From assembly GCA_017307915.1 (NCBI GenBank), contig JAFKGG010000388.1, positions 1 to 36,413 of the forward strand: a stretch of 36,413 nt of DNA. The letters run 5' to 3'. Made by a program: the position numbers and the translations under genes. The stretch comes from Burkholderiales bacterium. GTDB lineage: Bacteria; Pseudomonadota; Gammaproteobacteria; Burkholderiales; Burkholderiaceae_E. Positions within the stretch are counted from its first letter, which is position 1. Each line of letters begins with the position of its first letter. Shown piece after piece: positions 27,925 through 35,657 of this stretch. Under the pieces are notes generated by a model. It did no database searches and was not told where the DNA came from. It was given only the letters and a program-made list of their open reading frames with translations.

Positions 27925-28178
27925 GATGGTTGTCTCCTGATGAGAATTCGGGTTCGAAGCAATGGCCGGCTCGCAGTGCTGCGTTCACCGGGTCTTAGCG
28001 GCGCGATGATAGGGGCGTTCCCGGCGCCGGAATACCGCGGTTTTGCGCAAAACACAGCCGTGGAATTCGCAGGAAACGCGCGCCGGACGACTGCCTAGAA
28101 TGTCGGGCCGAAACTGCGGGCCGCTCCAACAAGGCCCGATCCACCCCCGTTCCCCAAGGGGCGCGAGCAGGAGACTCC
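27925..28178. promoter_or_regulatory. Divergent control region between Bug-2 and the CoA-thioester operon
   Basis: This 254-base region has a perfect 14-bp palindrome GTTTTGCGCAAAAC (28040-28053), AT-rich at its flanks, which is a good candidate operator for both operons. GGAG (27932-27935 read on the minus strand; 28169-28173 on the plus strand) marks the ribosome sites of the two flanking genes. No regulator gene adjoins it; the nearest is LysR-3. No convincing -35/-10 pair was found. Confidence 0.45.
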
Positions 28179-28949
28179 ATGACGAACCCGATCGTGAAAC
28201 TCGACGTCGCCGATGGCGTCGCGCTGGTGACGCTGGACCGCCCGCCGGTCAATGCGCTGAGCCGTGAAATGCGGCGCCTGATCGTCGCGACCTTCGACGA
28301 GATCTCGGCCCGCGACGACATCCGCTGCGCGGTGCTGACCGGCGCCGGCAAGGTATTCTGCGCCGGCGCCGACCTGAAGGATCGCCCCGATCCCGCGACG
28401 CCGGGCGATTTCCTCGAACACAACCGCATCACCCGCGAGACCGGCAACGCGATCCGCGAATGCGCCAAGCCGGTGATTGCGGCGATCAACGGCGCCGCGC
28501 TGGGCGCGGGGCTGGGCTTGATGGCCGCCTGCGACATTCTCTATGCAGCCGAGGAAGCCACTTTCGGCATGCCCGAGATCAATGTCGGGCTGGCCGGCGG
28601 CGCATCGATGCTGCGCACCTTGTTCGGCCGCTCCACCGCGCGCCGGCTGTTCTATACCGGCGAACGGCTGAGCGCGCGCGAGCTGCTCAAGCGCAACGTG
28701 CTCGAAGACGTGCTGCCGACCGGCGAGCTGCTGCCGGTGGCGATGGACCTGGCTCGGCAGATTGCCCGCAAGGCCCCGCTGGCCATCATCTATGCGAAGC
28801 GCGCCTCGAACATGGTCGAGGTGATGCCGCAGCGCGATGCCTATCGCTTCGAGCAGGAATTCACGATGGCGCTGGCCAAGACCGAGGATGCGAAAGAGGC
28901 GCGCATGGCCTTCCTCGAAAAGCGCGAGCCGGTGTTCAAGGGTCGTTGA
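28179..28949 (+). CDS. Enoyl-CoA hydratase/isomerase family protein (crotonase fold)
   Basis: The 256-residue crotonase-fold protein has the oxyanion-hole segment GAGKVFCAGADLKD (55-68) and NGAALGAGLGLMAACDI (104-120). It keeps the second catalytic acid, Glu133 in MPEINVGL, which matches Glu164 of rat enoyl-CoA hydratase. It lacks the first: the position of Glu144 is Gly113. Proteins with one glutamate are often isomerases, or hydratases of altered specificity, so water addition to a simple enoyl-CoA is not assured. Ribosome site AGGAGA lies before the ATG. It leads the plus-strand operon; the acyl-CoA synthetase gene starts 3 bases after its stop. Confidence 0.9.
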   Translation: MTNPIVKLDVADGVALVTLDRPPVNALSREMRRLIVATFDEISARDDIRCAVLTGAGKVFCAGADLKDRPDPATPGDFLEHNRITRETGNAIRECAKPVIAAINGAALGAGLGLMAACDILYAAEEATFGMPEINVGLAGGASMLRTLFGRSTARRLFYTGERLSARELLKRNVLEDVLPTGELLPVAMDLARQIARKAPLAIIYAKRASNMVEVMPQRDAYRFEQEFTMALAKTEDAKEARMAFLEKREPVFKGR

Positions 28950-28952
28950 GCG

Positions 28953-31124
28953 ATGAGCGAGCCGGCGCACCAGGCCAGCCCCGGCGCGGGGCTGAACGCG
29001 TTCTTCGACGCGAACGGCATCGCCGTCGTCGGGGCTTCCGATGACGTGCACAAGATCGGCGGCCGCCCGGTGCATCTGCTGCGCAAGCACGGCTACCGCG
29101 GCCCGATCTATCCGATCAATCCACGCGGCGGCGAGATCCAGGGCCTGCCGGCCTATGCGTCGCTGCGCGATACGCCGACGGCGCCGGAGATGGCCGTGCT
29201 GGCGGTGCCGGCGGCCGCGGCCGCCGATGCCTTGCGCGACTGCGCGGCGCGTGGCGTGCGGGCCGTCGTCGTGCTGTCTTCCGGCTTTGCCGAGGCGGGC
29301 GAGGAAGGCGCGCGCCTGCAGCGCGAGCTGGTCGCGATCGCGCGCGAAGCCGGCATGCGTTTGCTCGGCCCCAACTGCCTGGGCACGGTCAGCGTGCCGA
29401 ACGCGACGATAGGTTCGTTTTCGATCGTGCTCGAAGAGCACATGCCGCCGGCGGGCCAGGTCGGCATCGTTTCGCAATCGGGCAACGTCGGCAGCTTCAT
29501 CATGCAGAACGTGGCCCAGCGCGGTCTGGGCATCAGCCGTTTCATCGCCACCGGCAACGAGGCCGACGTCGACGTGGCCGATGGCATCGCGGCGCTGGCC
29601 GCCGATGAACAAACGCGCGTCATCCTGTGCTGCATGGAAACCTGCCGCGATGCCGGGCGCCTGATCGAGGCGCTGGCGATCGCGCGCCGGCAGCGCAAGC
29701 CGGTGATCGTATTGAAGATCGGCGCCACCGAGAAGGGGCAGGCGGCCGCTGCCTCGCACACCGGTGCGCTGGCCGGCTCCGATGCGGTCATCGACGCGGT
29801 CTTTCGCCGCCATGGCGCGCTGCGCGTGCAGTCGGTCGAAGCACTGCTCGACATCGGCCAGGCCGCGTCGCGGCTGATGCCCGGCCGCCTGCCGAAGGGC
29901 GATCGGCTGGTGCTGCTGGCGGCCTCGGGCGGCTTCGGCATTCTGATGGCCGATGCGATGAGCCGTGCCGGCCTGACGTTGCCGGCGCTGGCCGATGCCA
30001 CCTGCGCGCGCATCCATGAGGTGCTGCCGCTGGCCAGCACCGGCAATCCGGTCGATGCAACGGCGCAGATGTCGAGCCGTCCCGATGTGCTGCTCAAGCT
30101 GCTGTCGGCGGTGCTGGACGAACCGGGCAGCGACGCGACCGTGCTGTTTCTATCGCTGTCGCTGTACAACACGCGGCTGCGCGGCGTGTATCTGGATGCG
30201 CTGGCGCGTGCGCGCGAATTGCATCGCGACAAGCTGCTGGTCGTCATCAGCCGCGGGCCGGAAGACGCCGTGCGCGAGATCGATGCGCTGGGCATTCCGG
30301 TGTTTCCGACGATCGACGCGGCTGCGCAAGGCATGGCCGGGTTGGTGCGGCTTGGGCAATTGTTCGATGGCGCGCTTGGTGCCGGGGATATTGAATCGGC
30401 ATCGACATCGGTGACGCCGACGCAAGCCGCGCCGCTGTCGCCCGAAGTCTTTCGCAACGAATACCAGGCCAAGCAGGCGCTGGCCGCCGCCGGCATTCCG
30501 GTGCTGCCGGAGGCCATAGCGGCGACGGCCGATGATGCCGTCGCCGCGGCCGGCCGCTATGGTTATCCGGTGGTGCTGAAGATCGTCTCGCAAGACATCC
30601 CACACAAGACCGAGGTGGGCGGCGTGGCGCTGAATCTGGCCGACGTAGCCGCGGTGCGCGCGGCTCATGCGCAGATTCTTTCCAGTGCCGCTGCCAAGGC
30701 GCCGCAGGCGCGCATCGACGGCGTGCTGGTGGCGCCGATGGCGCGCGGCGGCACCGAGCTGATCATGGGCATCTCGCGTGATCCGGTGTTCGGGCCGGTG
30801 GTGATGGTCGGCTTCGGCGGCATCTATGCCGAGGTGCTGCAGGACGTGGCCGTGCAGGCTGCACCGGTGACCGAGACCGAGGCCGAGGCGATGATTCGCG
30901 GCCTGAAACTGTTCGCGCTGCTCGACGGTGCGCGCGGCCAGCCAAAGGCCGACGTGGCCGCTGCCGCGCACACGGTGGCGCGCCTGTCGGAGTTCGCGGT
31001 GCGGCACCGCGCCGATGTGGCCGAGATCGACATGAACCCGGTGCTGGTCAGGCCGCACGGGCAGGGCGTGGTGGTGCTGGATGCGCTGATGATCCCGGCA
31101 CCGGCCGTGAAAGCTGGCCGCTAG
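28953..31124 (+). CDS. ADP-forming acyl-CoA synthetase (acetate-CoA ligase family, fused alpha-beta)
   Basis: The 723-residue protein joins acids to CoA with ATP, giving ADP and phosphate via a phosphohistidine. The order is a CoA-binding Rossmann domain (about 15-145, GIAVVGASDDVHKIGGRPV), two flavodoxin-like ligase domains (SQSGNVGSF at 174-182; phospho-acceptor His269 in ASHTGALAGSDA) and an ATP-grasp domain (about 495-715: YPVVLKIVSQDIPHKTEVGGVAL, GFGGIYAEVLQD at 620-631, EIDMNPVLV at 691-699). All key elements are intact. It likely activates the acid released or imported by the neighbouring Bug-2/lactonase module (inference). The gene lies 3 bases after the enoyl-CoA hydratase gene. Confidence 0.93.
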   Translation: MSEPAHQASPGAGLNAFFDANGIAVVGASDDVHKIGGRPVHLLRKHGYRGPIYPINPRGGEIQGLPAYASLRDTPTAPEMAVLAVPAAAAADALRDCAARGVRAVVVLSSGFAEAGEEGARLQRELVAIAREAGMRLLGPNCLGTVSVPNATIGSFSIVLEEHMPPAGQVGIVSQSGNVGSFIMQNVAQRGLGISRFIATGNEADVDVADGIAALAADEQTRVILCCMETCRDAGRLIEALAIARRQRKPVIVLKIGATEKGQAAAASHTGALAGSDAVIDAVFRRHGALRVQSVEALLDIGQAASRLMPGRLPKGDRLVLLAASGGFGILMADAMSRAGLTLPALADATCARIHEVLPLASTGNPVDATAQMSSRPDVLLKLLSAVLDEPGSDATVLFLSLSLYNTRLRGVYLDALARARELHRDKLLVVISRGPEDAVREIDALGIPVFPTIDAAAQGMAGLVRLGQLFDGALGAGDIESASTSVTPTQAAPLSPEVFRNEYQAKQALAAAGIPVLPEAIAATADDAVAAAGRYGYPVVLKIVSQDIPHKTEVGGVALNLADVAAVRAAHAQILSSAAAKAPQARIDGVLVAPMARGGTELIMGISRDPVFGPVVMVGFGGIYAEVLQDVAVQAAPVTETEAEAMIRGLKLFALLDGARGQPKADVAAAAHTVARLSEFAVRHRADVAEIDMNPVLVRPHGQGVVVLDALMIPAPAVKAGR

Positions 31125-31190
31125 AGGCGCACGGCACCGCTGCGCGCGCAAAACACTGCGATGGCTATCGAAACGACTGTGGAACGAAGC

Positions 31191-32381
31191 ATGGATACGA
31201 ACGCGGCGATCCCCGATCCCGCCGCCGGCCGCGACGTCTATCGCCGCCATGCGCGGCAATGGCTGGCTGCGAACCTGCCGGCGCAGATGCGCGCCGACAG
31301 CCTGGAATACCGCACGCCGACGCTGCAGGAATGCCAGGCCTGGGAAGCGGCGATGCATCGCGCCGGACTGGCCGGCATGACCTGGCCGACCGTCTATGGC
31401 GGCCATGGCCTGTCGCTGGTCGAGCATCTGGCGGTGAACAAGGAAGTCGGCCGCCTGCTGATGCCCGAGAGCGTCAGCTCGATCGGCAAGGAACTGGCCG
31501 GCCCGATCATCATGACCGTCGGCACCGAAGCGCAGAAGCAGCGCTTTCTGCCGTCCATCCTGGCGATGCAGGCCTATTGGTGCCAGGGATTTTCGGAGCC
31601 CGACGCCGGCTCGGATCTGGCGCGCTTGCGCACGCGCGCGGTGCAGGAAGGCGACGCATGGCGCATCAACGGGCAGAAGATCTGGACCAGCGGCGCGGCC
31701 AAGGCGCACTACTGCCTGCTGCTGACGCGCACCGGCGTCGTCGCCGATCGCCATCGCGGCATGCTGATGTTCGCGGTGCCGATGGATACGCCCGGCATCC
31801 GCGTCGTGCCGATCAAGTCGATCGACGGCAAGACCTCGTTCGCCGAGGTGTTCTTCGATGACGTGATCGTGCCCGACAGCGCCCGCCTGGGCGCGCCCGA
31901 CGAAGGCTGGACCGCGGCCACGCGCGTGCTGGGCATCGAACGAGCCACCAACCGCATGTATCGCGCCTGGCGCTTCGAGGCCGAGCTGCGCTTTCTGGTG
32001 CAGGCGTGCAAGTCGGATGCGCGGCTGTCGCGCCTGCTCGATGCGCAGTTCGCGCGCCAGATCGGCGAAGTCGTCTGCCAGATCGATGGGCTCAAGGGCC
32101 TCGTCGAGCGTTCGGTCGAGCAATTGATGGCGGGTGACCAGATCGGCGCGCGCGGCTCGTTGACCAAGCTCTACTGGTCGGAATGCCACCAGGCGTTCGC
32201 CGGCCTGGCCTTGGGCGTGGTGTCGCAGGTGCGGCCCGATTCGAGCGCGCTGGCGCGCCGCGCGCGCGAGCATTTCACCCATGCCTATTTCTTCTCGCGG
32301 GCCGAGACGATCTACGCCGGAACCTCGGAAGTGCAGCTCGACGTGATCGCGCAGCGCATCCTGAAACTGCCGAAGGATTGA
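31191..32381 (+). CDS. Acyl-CoA dehydrogenase, large-subunit type
   Basis: The 396-residue flavoprotein removes two hydrogens from an acyl-CoA. It shows the middle domain WCQGFSEPDAGSDLARLRTRA, then INGQKIWTSGA, and ends with ETIYAGTSEVQLDVIAQRIL. Where medium-chain enzymes have the catalytic Glu in YEGT, this has YAGT. That pattern is usual in bacterial members whose base sits elsewhere and in the large subunits of two-subunit enzymes. The following gene encodes a short partner. The ATG at 31191 was preferred because GGAACGA precedes it; an in-frame ATG at 31161 would add 10 residues. The stop lies 2 bases before the partner's ATG. Confidence 0.9.
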   Translation: MDTNAAIPDPAAGRDVYRRHARQWLAANLPAQMRADSLEYRTPTLQECQAWEAAMHRAGLAGMTWPTVYGGHGLSLVEHLAVNKEVGRLLMPESVSSIGKELAGPIIMTVGTEAQKQRFLPSILAMQAYWCQGFSEPDAGSDLARLRTRAVQEGDAWRINGQKIWTSGAAKAHYCLLLTRTGVVADRHRGMLMFAVPMDTPGIRVVPIKSIDGKTSFAEVFFDDVIVPDSARLGAPDEGWTAATRVLGIERATNRMYRAWRFEAELRFLVQACKSDARLSRLLDAQFARQIGEVVCQIDGLKGLVERSVEQLMAGDQIGARGSLTKLYWSECHQAFAGLALGVVSQVRPDSSALARRAREHFTHAYFFSRAETIYAGTSEVQLDVIAQRILKLPKD

Positions 32382-32383
32382 GC

Positions 32384-33358
32384 ATGACGACGCCGGATCA
32401 AGATCTTCGTCCGGAAGAATTCGCCGAAGCCGCCGCCGCCGCAATCGAGGATGCGCAAGGCCGTTCGCTGCGCGATGCGGCCCGTGTGCTGGCCGACGCC
32501 GGCTTGACCGGCGTGGCCGCGCCCGAAGCCGACGGCGGCCTTGGCCTGGGCATCGATTTCGCACTGCCGATCGCCGAGGCGGCGGGCCGGTTGCAGCTTC
32601 GTTTTCCGCTGGTCGAGCAGATGCTGCTGACGCGCGCCTTCGCTGGCACGCCGATCTCGGCTGCGATCGTGGCGGGCGAGTGTCTGGGCAGTATCGCGTG
32701 GCAGGGCAGTCTTGCCGAGGCGTATGCCGGCCATGCCCGGCACACCCACGAATGCGACTGGGTACTGGTGGCTGACGGCGAGGCAGGCGCAACGGCCGGC
32801 GCGGCGCTGCTCGACGTGAGCGGTCTCGTTCTGCACTGCGACGAAGCGCTCGACCCCGAGGTGCCGCAGGTCTGGCTGTCCTTGGCCGATGCGCGCGTGG
32901 TGGCGCGGCTGACGGCCGAGGCCCATGCGCGCCTGCGCCGCGAAGCGCAGATCCTGTTCGCCGGTTTCGTGACCGGCGCGGCCCAGGGCGCGATCACCCG
33001 GACCGCTACGCACGTTGCGACGCGCGTGCAGTTCGGCCGCCCGCTGTCGACCAAGCAGGCAGTGCGCCATTGGATGGCGCGGATGCAGCTGGCGATGGAA
33101 GTGTCGGCCGCCGCGACCCGCCGGGTGCTCGCCGCGAACGAGTTCGGCGCCGCGCGCGATGCGCGCCCGGCCTTGGCCGGTGCGATCGGCAATGCCGCGT
33201 TCATCATGGAGAAGGCCATTCATCTGCATGGCGGCATGGGTTTCACCTGGGAAATGCCGCTGCATCAATCGCTGCGCGACGTCCGCGCCATCGACGCGGC
33301 CTTCGGCAGCAGCGCGCTGACCCACGAAGTCGGCCGGCGCTTCATCGAATCCATCTGA
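32384..33358 (+). CDS. Acyl-CoA dehydrogenase, small-subunit type
   Basis: The 324-residue protein is shorter than a full acyl-CoA dehydrogenase (about 380). It has a reduced middle domain but a clear C-terminal helical domain: QFGRPLSTKQAVRHWMARMQ, then HLHGGMGFTWEMPLH (near 282-296), the FAD-contact segment. Such short subunits pair with a larger one to make alpha2-beta2 acyl-CoA dehydrogenases, known from bacterial steroid side-chain breakdown. Its ATG lies 2 bases after the stop of the larger gene, which supports a shared enzyme. Active-site makeup at the interface is inferred, not seen. Confidence 0.88.
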   Translation: MTTPDQDLRPEEFAEAAAAAIEDAQGRSLRDAARVLADAGLTGVAAPEADGGLGLGIDFALPIAEAAGRLQLRFPLVEQMLLTRAFAGTPISAAIVAGECLGSIAWQGSLAEAYAGHARHTHECDWVLVADGEAGATAGAALLDVSGLVLHCDEALDPEVPQVWLSLADARVVARLTAEAHARLRREAQILFAGFVTGAAQGAITRTATHVATRVQFGRPLSTKQAVRHWMARMQLAMEVSAAATRRVLAANEFGAARDARPALAGAIGNAAFIMEKAIHLHGGMGFTWEMPLHQSLRDVRAIDAAFGSSALTHEVGRRFIESI

Positions 33359-33371
33359 GGAGAAACCCATC

Positions 33372-34172
33372 ATGTCGATACCCGAGGCCGCCGTCACCGG
33401 CCAGGCCATGCCCTTGCCTAAGGATCTGGCCGGTCGCGTGGCGCTGATCACCGGCGCCGGCAACGGCATCGGCCGCGCCACCGCCAGGCATCTGGCCGCA
33501 CGCGGCGCGCTCGTCGGCGTCAACGACCTGAAGACCGAGTTCGTCGAGGCCACCGTGGCGGCCATCCGCGAGGCCGGCGGGCAGGCCTTTGGCGTCGTGC
33601 AGAACGTGTCGACGCGCGACGGCATGCATGCTGCCGTCGGCCAGGCGCGCGAACAGGGCGGCCGCTTCGACATCCTGGTCAACAATGCTGCCTGGGTGCG
33701 CTACCAGGCCGTCCCGGACATCATGCCCGAGACCGTCGAGCGGATGATCAACATCGGCTTCACGGCCGTGATCTGGGGCATCCAGGCGGCCACCGCCGCG
33801 ATGGATGCCGAGCACGGCGGCGTCATCGTCAATGTTGCTTCCACGGCGGCATTTCGTTCGGCGAAGAATTCGGTCGTCTACTCCGGCGTCAAGGCCGGCA
33901 TCCTCGGCATCACGCGCGCCGCGGCCGCCGAACTGGGGGCGCGCAACATCCGCGTCAACGCGGTGTGCCCGTCGGCCATTCCGACCGAGGGCACGCAGCG
34001 CAATCGCGATGCCGACCGCGATGCGCGCCGCGTCGCGATGACCCCGCTGGGTCGCCTCGGTACCGTGGAAGACATTGCGCGCGGCATCGGTTTTCTGGTC
34101 AGCGACGCGGCCGGATTCATGACGGCACAGGCGCTGGTGCTCGACGGCGGCATCACGTTCACGAATCTGTAA
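33372..34172 (+). CDS. Short-chain dehydrogenase/reductase (SDR)
   Basis: The 266-residue Rossmann-fold protein has the full SDR set: cofactor motif TGAGNGIG (27-34), NNAA (104-107), catalytic Ser157, Tyr170 and Lys174 (Y-S-G-V-K), and NAVCPSAIPTEG after the active site. Asp52 in VGVNDLKTEF at the end of strand 2 favours NAD over NADP. It probably oxidises a 3-hydroxyacyl-CoA formed by the hydratase in the operon (inference). GAGGAG ends about 9 bases before the ATG. Gap to the acyl-CoA dehydrogenase is 13 bases. Confidence 0.93.
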   Translation: MSIPEAAVTGQAMPLPKDLAGRVALITGAGNGIGRATARHLAARGALVGVNDLKTEFVEATVAAIREAGGQAFGVVQNVSTRDGMHAAVGQAREQGGRFDILVNNAAWVRYQAVPDIMPETVERMINIGFTAVIWGIQAATAAMDAEHGGVIVNVASTAAFRSAKNSVVYSGVKAGILGITRAAAAELGARNIRVNAVCPSAIPTEGTQRNRDADRDARRVAMTPLGRLGTVEDIARGIGFLVSDAAGFMTAQALVLDGGITFTNL

Positions 34173-34250
34173 AGCCATGGCCGAACGGCGATCAGCTTCG
34201 CGCGGGTGCATGCCCGGCGCACGGTCGGTGTCGATGCGGGAGGCGCGGCC

Positions 34251-35651
34251 ATGGCAACCGTTCTGATCACCGGCGCCGCCTCCGGCATCGGCCGCGCGGC
34301 CGCGACCTGCTTTGCTGCCAACGGCTGGCGCTGCTTGCTGGTCGATCGCAACGGCGAGGCCTTGCAGCAGGTATTGGCCGACGTCGAGGCATTGGCGCCG
34401 CGAGCGGCCGAAAGCGACGGCCTGCGCCACGAGATCCGCTGCATCGACCTGACCGACGCGCAGCAGATCGCTTCGCTCGCCGATCTGTCGGGCCCGATCG
34501 ACGCGGTGATCAACAACGCCGGCATGTCGGATACCAGCGGCGTACCGCTTACCGAGCAGGCGCCGCAACGACAAGCAGCGCTGGCGGCCTTGAACCTGGC
34601 CGCCCCGCTCGCCGTCGTGGCCGCGCTGCAATCGAAGCTTGCGCCGCGGGCGCGCATCGTCAACGTCGCGTCGGGCGCGGGCCTGCGGGCGATTCCGTTT
34701 CGCGGCTACTACAGCGCCACCAAGGCGGGCCTGATCGCGCAATCGCGTGCCTTGGCGCAGGCGCGGCCCGAGCTGGCCGTGACCGTGTTGTGCCCCGGCT
34801 TCGTTCGCACCGAGCTGGTGGCGAGCCTGATCGCCGCCGGCCGGCTGGATGCGCGCCAGGCCGTGGCCAAGATTCCGCTCGGGCGCATGGCCGAGCCCGC
34901 GGAAATGGCCGAGATGATGCGTTTCCTGGCCAGCCCCGGTGCCGCAGCGATCAGCGGGCAGGTGCTGGCGCTGTGCGGCGGATCATCGATCTACGGCGGC
35001 AGCCGGGTCTGCGACCCGGCCACGGCGGCGCCGCTGCCGATGGATATGCCGCTGGCGCTGACGGTGACCGGTGATGCGGCGGGGCAGTGGGCTGATTCGC
35101 TGCGAGCCGACGTGCAAGGCGAGACCACGCTGCTGCCGCAAGCGGCGGCCACGACGGCGGCGCAACAGCCGACGGCTTATCCGGGTGTGGTCGACGTCAG
35201 CGCGTTGCAGGCGGTCATGCCCGGTTCGATCAGCGGCTCAGAGGTGCCCGGCACCCTGGCGATCGTGCATGAGGCGGCGCGCCGATTCGCCGCGCAGCAT
35301 GCGCGCGACGCCAGCCTGACCATACTGCTGCCAGCCGATTACGCGGCCGTCGATTACGCGACCGCCGATGAGCCGGGCCGCGTTAGGCCGGGCCGCGTCA
35401 GGCCGGGCCACGCCGGATCATCCGGCGACGCGGCATCGCTCGCCGATTGGCGCAGCGCCGGCGATGCCGCCGCGGCCCGCATGCTGATCGCCACGCTGGC
35501 TTGCGAACTGGCGCCGCGCGCATTGCGCGTCAATGCCGTCGAAGTTTCACCCGGCATCCGGCCCGAGCATCTGAGGCCGCTGTTGCACACCATCGCCGGC
35601 GCGCGTGCCCAGTTCCTGACCGGACAGACGCTGCGCGCGTGCGCCGCCTGA
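34251..35651 (+). CDS. SDR protein with a second, degraded SDR-like half
   Basis: The 466-residue protein is nearly twice SDR length. Residues 1-245 are a complete SDR: TGAASGIG (7-14), NNAG (88-91), Ser141, Tyr154 and Lys158. Residues 310-466 resemble a second SDR that has lost its cofactor motif and active-site residues: SAGDAAAARMLIATLACELAPRALRVNAVEVSPG (402-435) and AQFLTGQTLRA (453-463). A low-complexity join near 375-389 is an EPGRV-RPGRV-RPGHA repeat. The ATG at 34251 was chosen because GGGAGG lies 6 bases before it; an in-frame ATG at 34206 would add 15 residues without similarity. It follows the first SDR gene by 78 bases and overlaps nothing downstream. Confidence 0.85.
   Translation: MATVLITGAASGIGRAAATCFAANGWRCLLVDRNGEALQQVLADVEALAPRAAESDGLRHEIRCIDLTDAQQIASLADLSGPIDAVINNAGMSDTSGVPLTEQAPQRQAALAALNLAAPLAVVAALQSKLAPRARIVNVASGAGLRAIPFRGYYSATKAGLIAQSRALAQARPELAVTVLCPGFVRTELVASLIAAGRLDARQAVAKIPLGRMAEPAEMAEMMRFLASPGAAAISGQVLALCGGSSIYGGSRVCDPATAAPLPMDMPLALTVTGDAAGQWADSLRADVQGETTLLPQAAATTAAQQPTAYPGVVDVSALQAVMPGSISGSEVPGTLAIVHEAARRFAAQHARDASLTILLPADYAAVDYATADEPGRVRPGRVRPGHAGSSGDAASLADWRSAGDAAAARMLIATLACELAPRALRVNAVEVSPGIRPEHLRPLLHTIAGARAQFLTGQTLRACAA
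35370..35414 (+). repeat. Three tandem 15-bp repeats inside the double-SDR gene
   Basis: Units GAGCCGGGCCGCGTT (35370-35384), AGGCCGGGCCGCGTC (35385-35399) and AGGCCGGGCCACGCC (35400-35414) differ by two to four bases and keep the reading frame, coding EPGRV, RPGRV and RPGHA. Copy number changes in 15-base steps would lengthen or shorten a loop without breaking the frame. Confidence 0.85.
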
Positions 35652-35657
35652 AGCGCC

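Noticed and set aside
19157-31160. GCGCAAAA shared by three intergenic places (near 19161, 28046 and 31148)
   Set aside because: An eight-base motif is expected by chance several times in 36 kb, and only the 28040 copy is palindromic.
28095-32792. Very long minus-strand open frames (640 and 880 residues) opposite the enoyl-CoA hydratase, ligase and dehydrogenase genes
   Set aside because: Low-complexity translation without recognisable domains; the plus-strand genes are complete and well matched to families.
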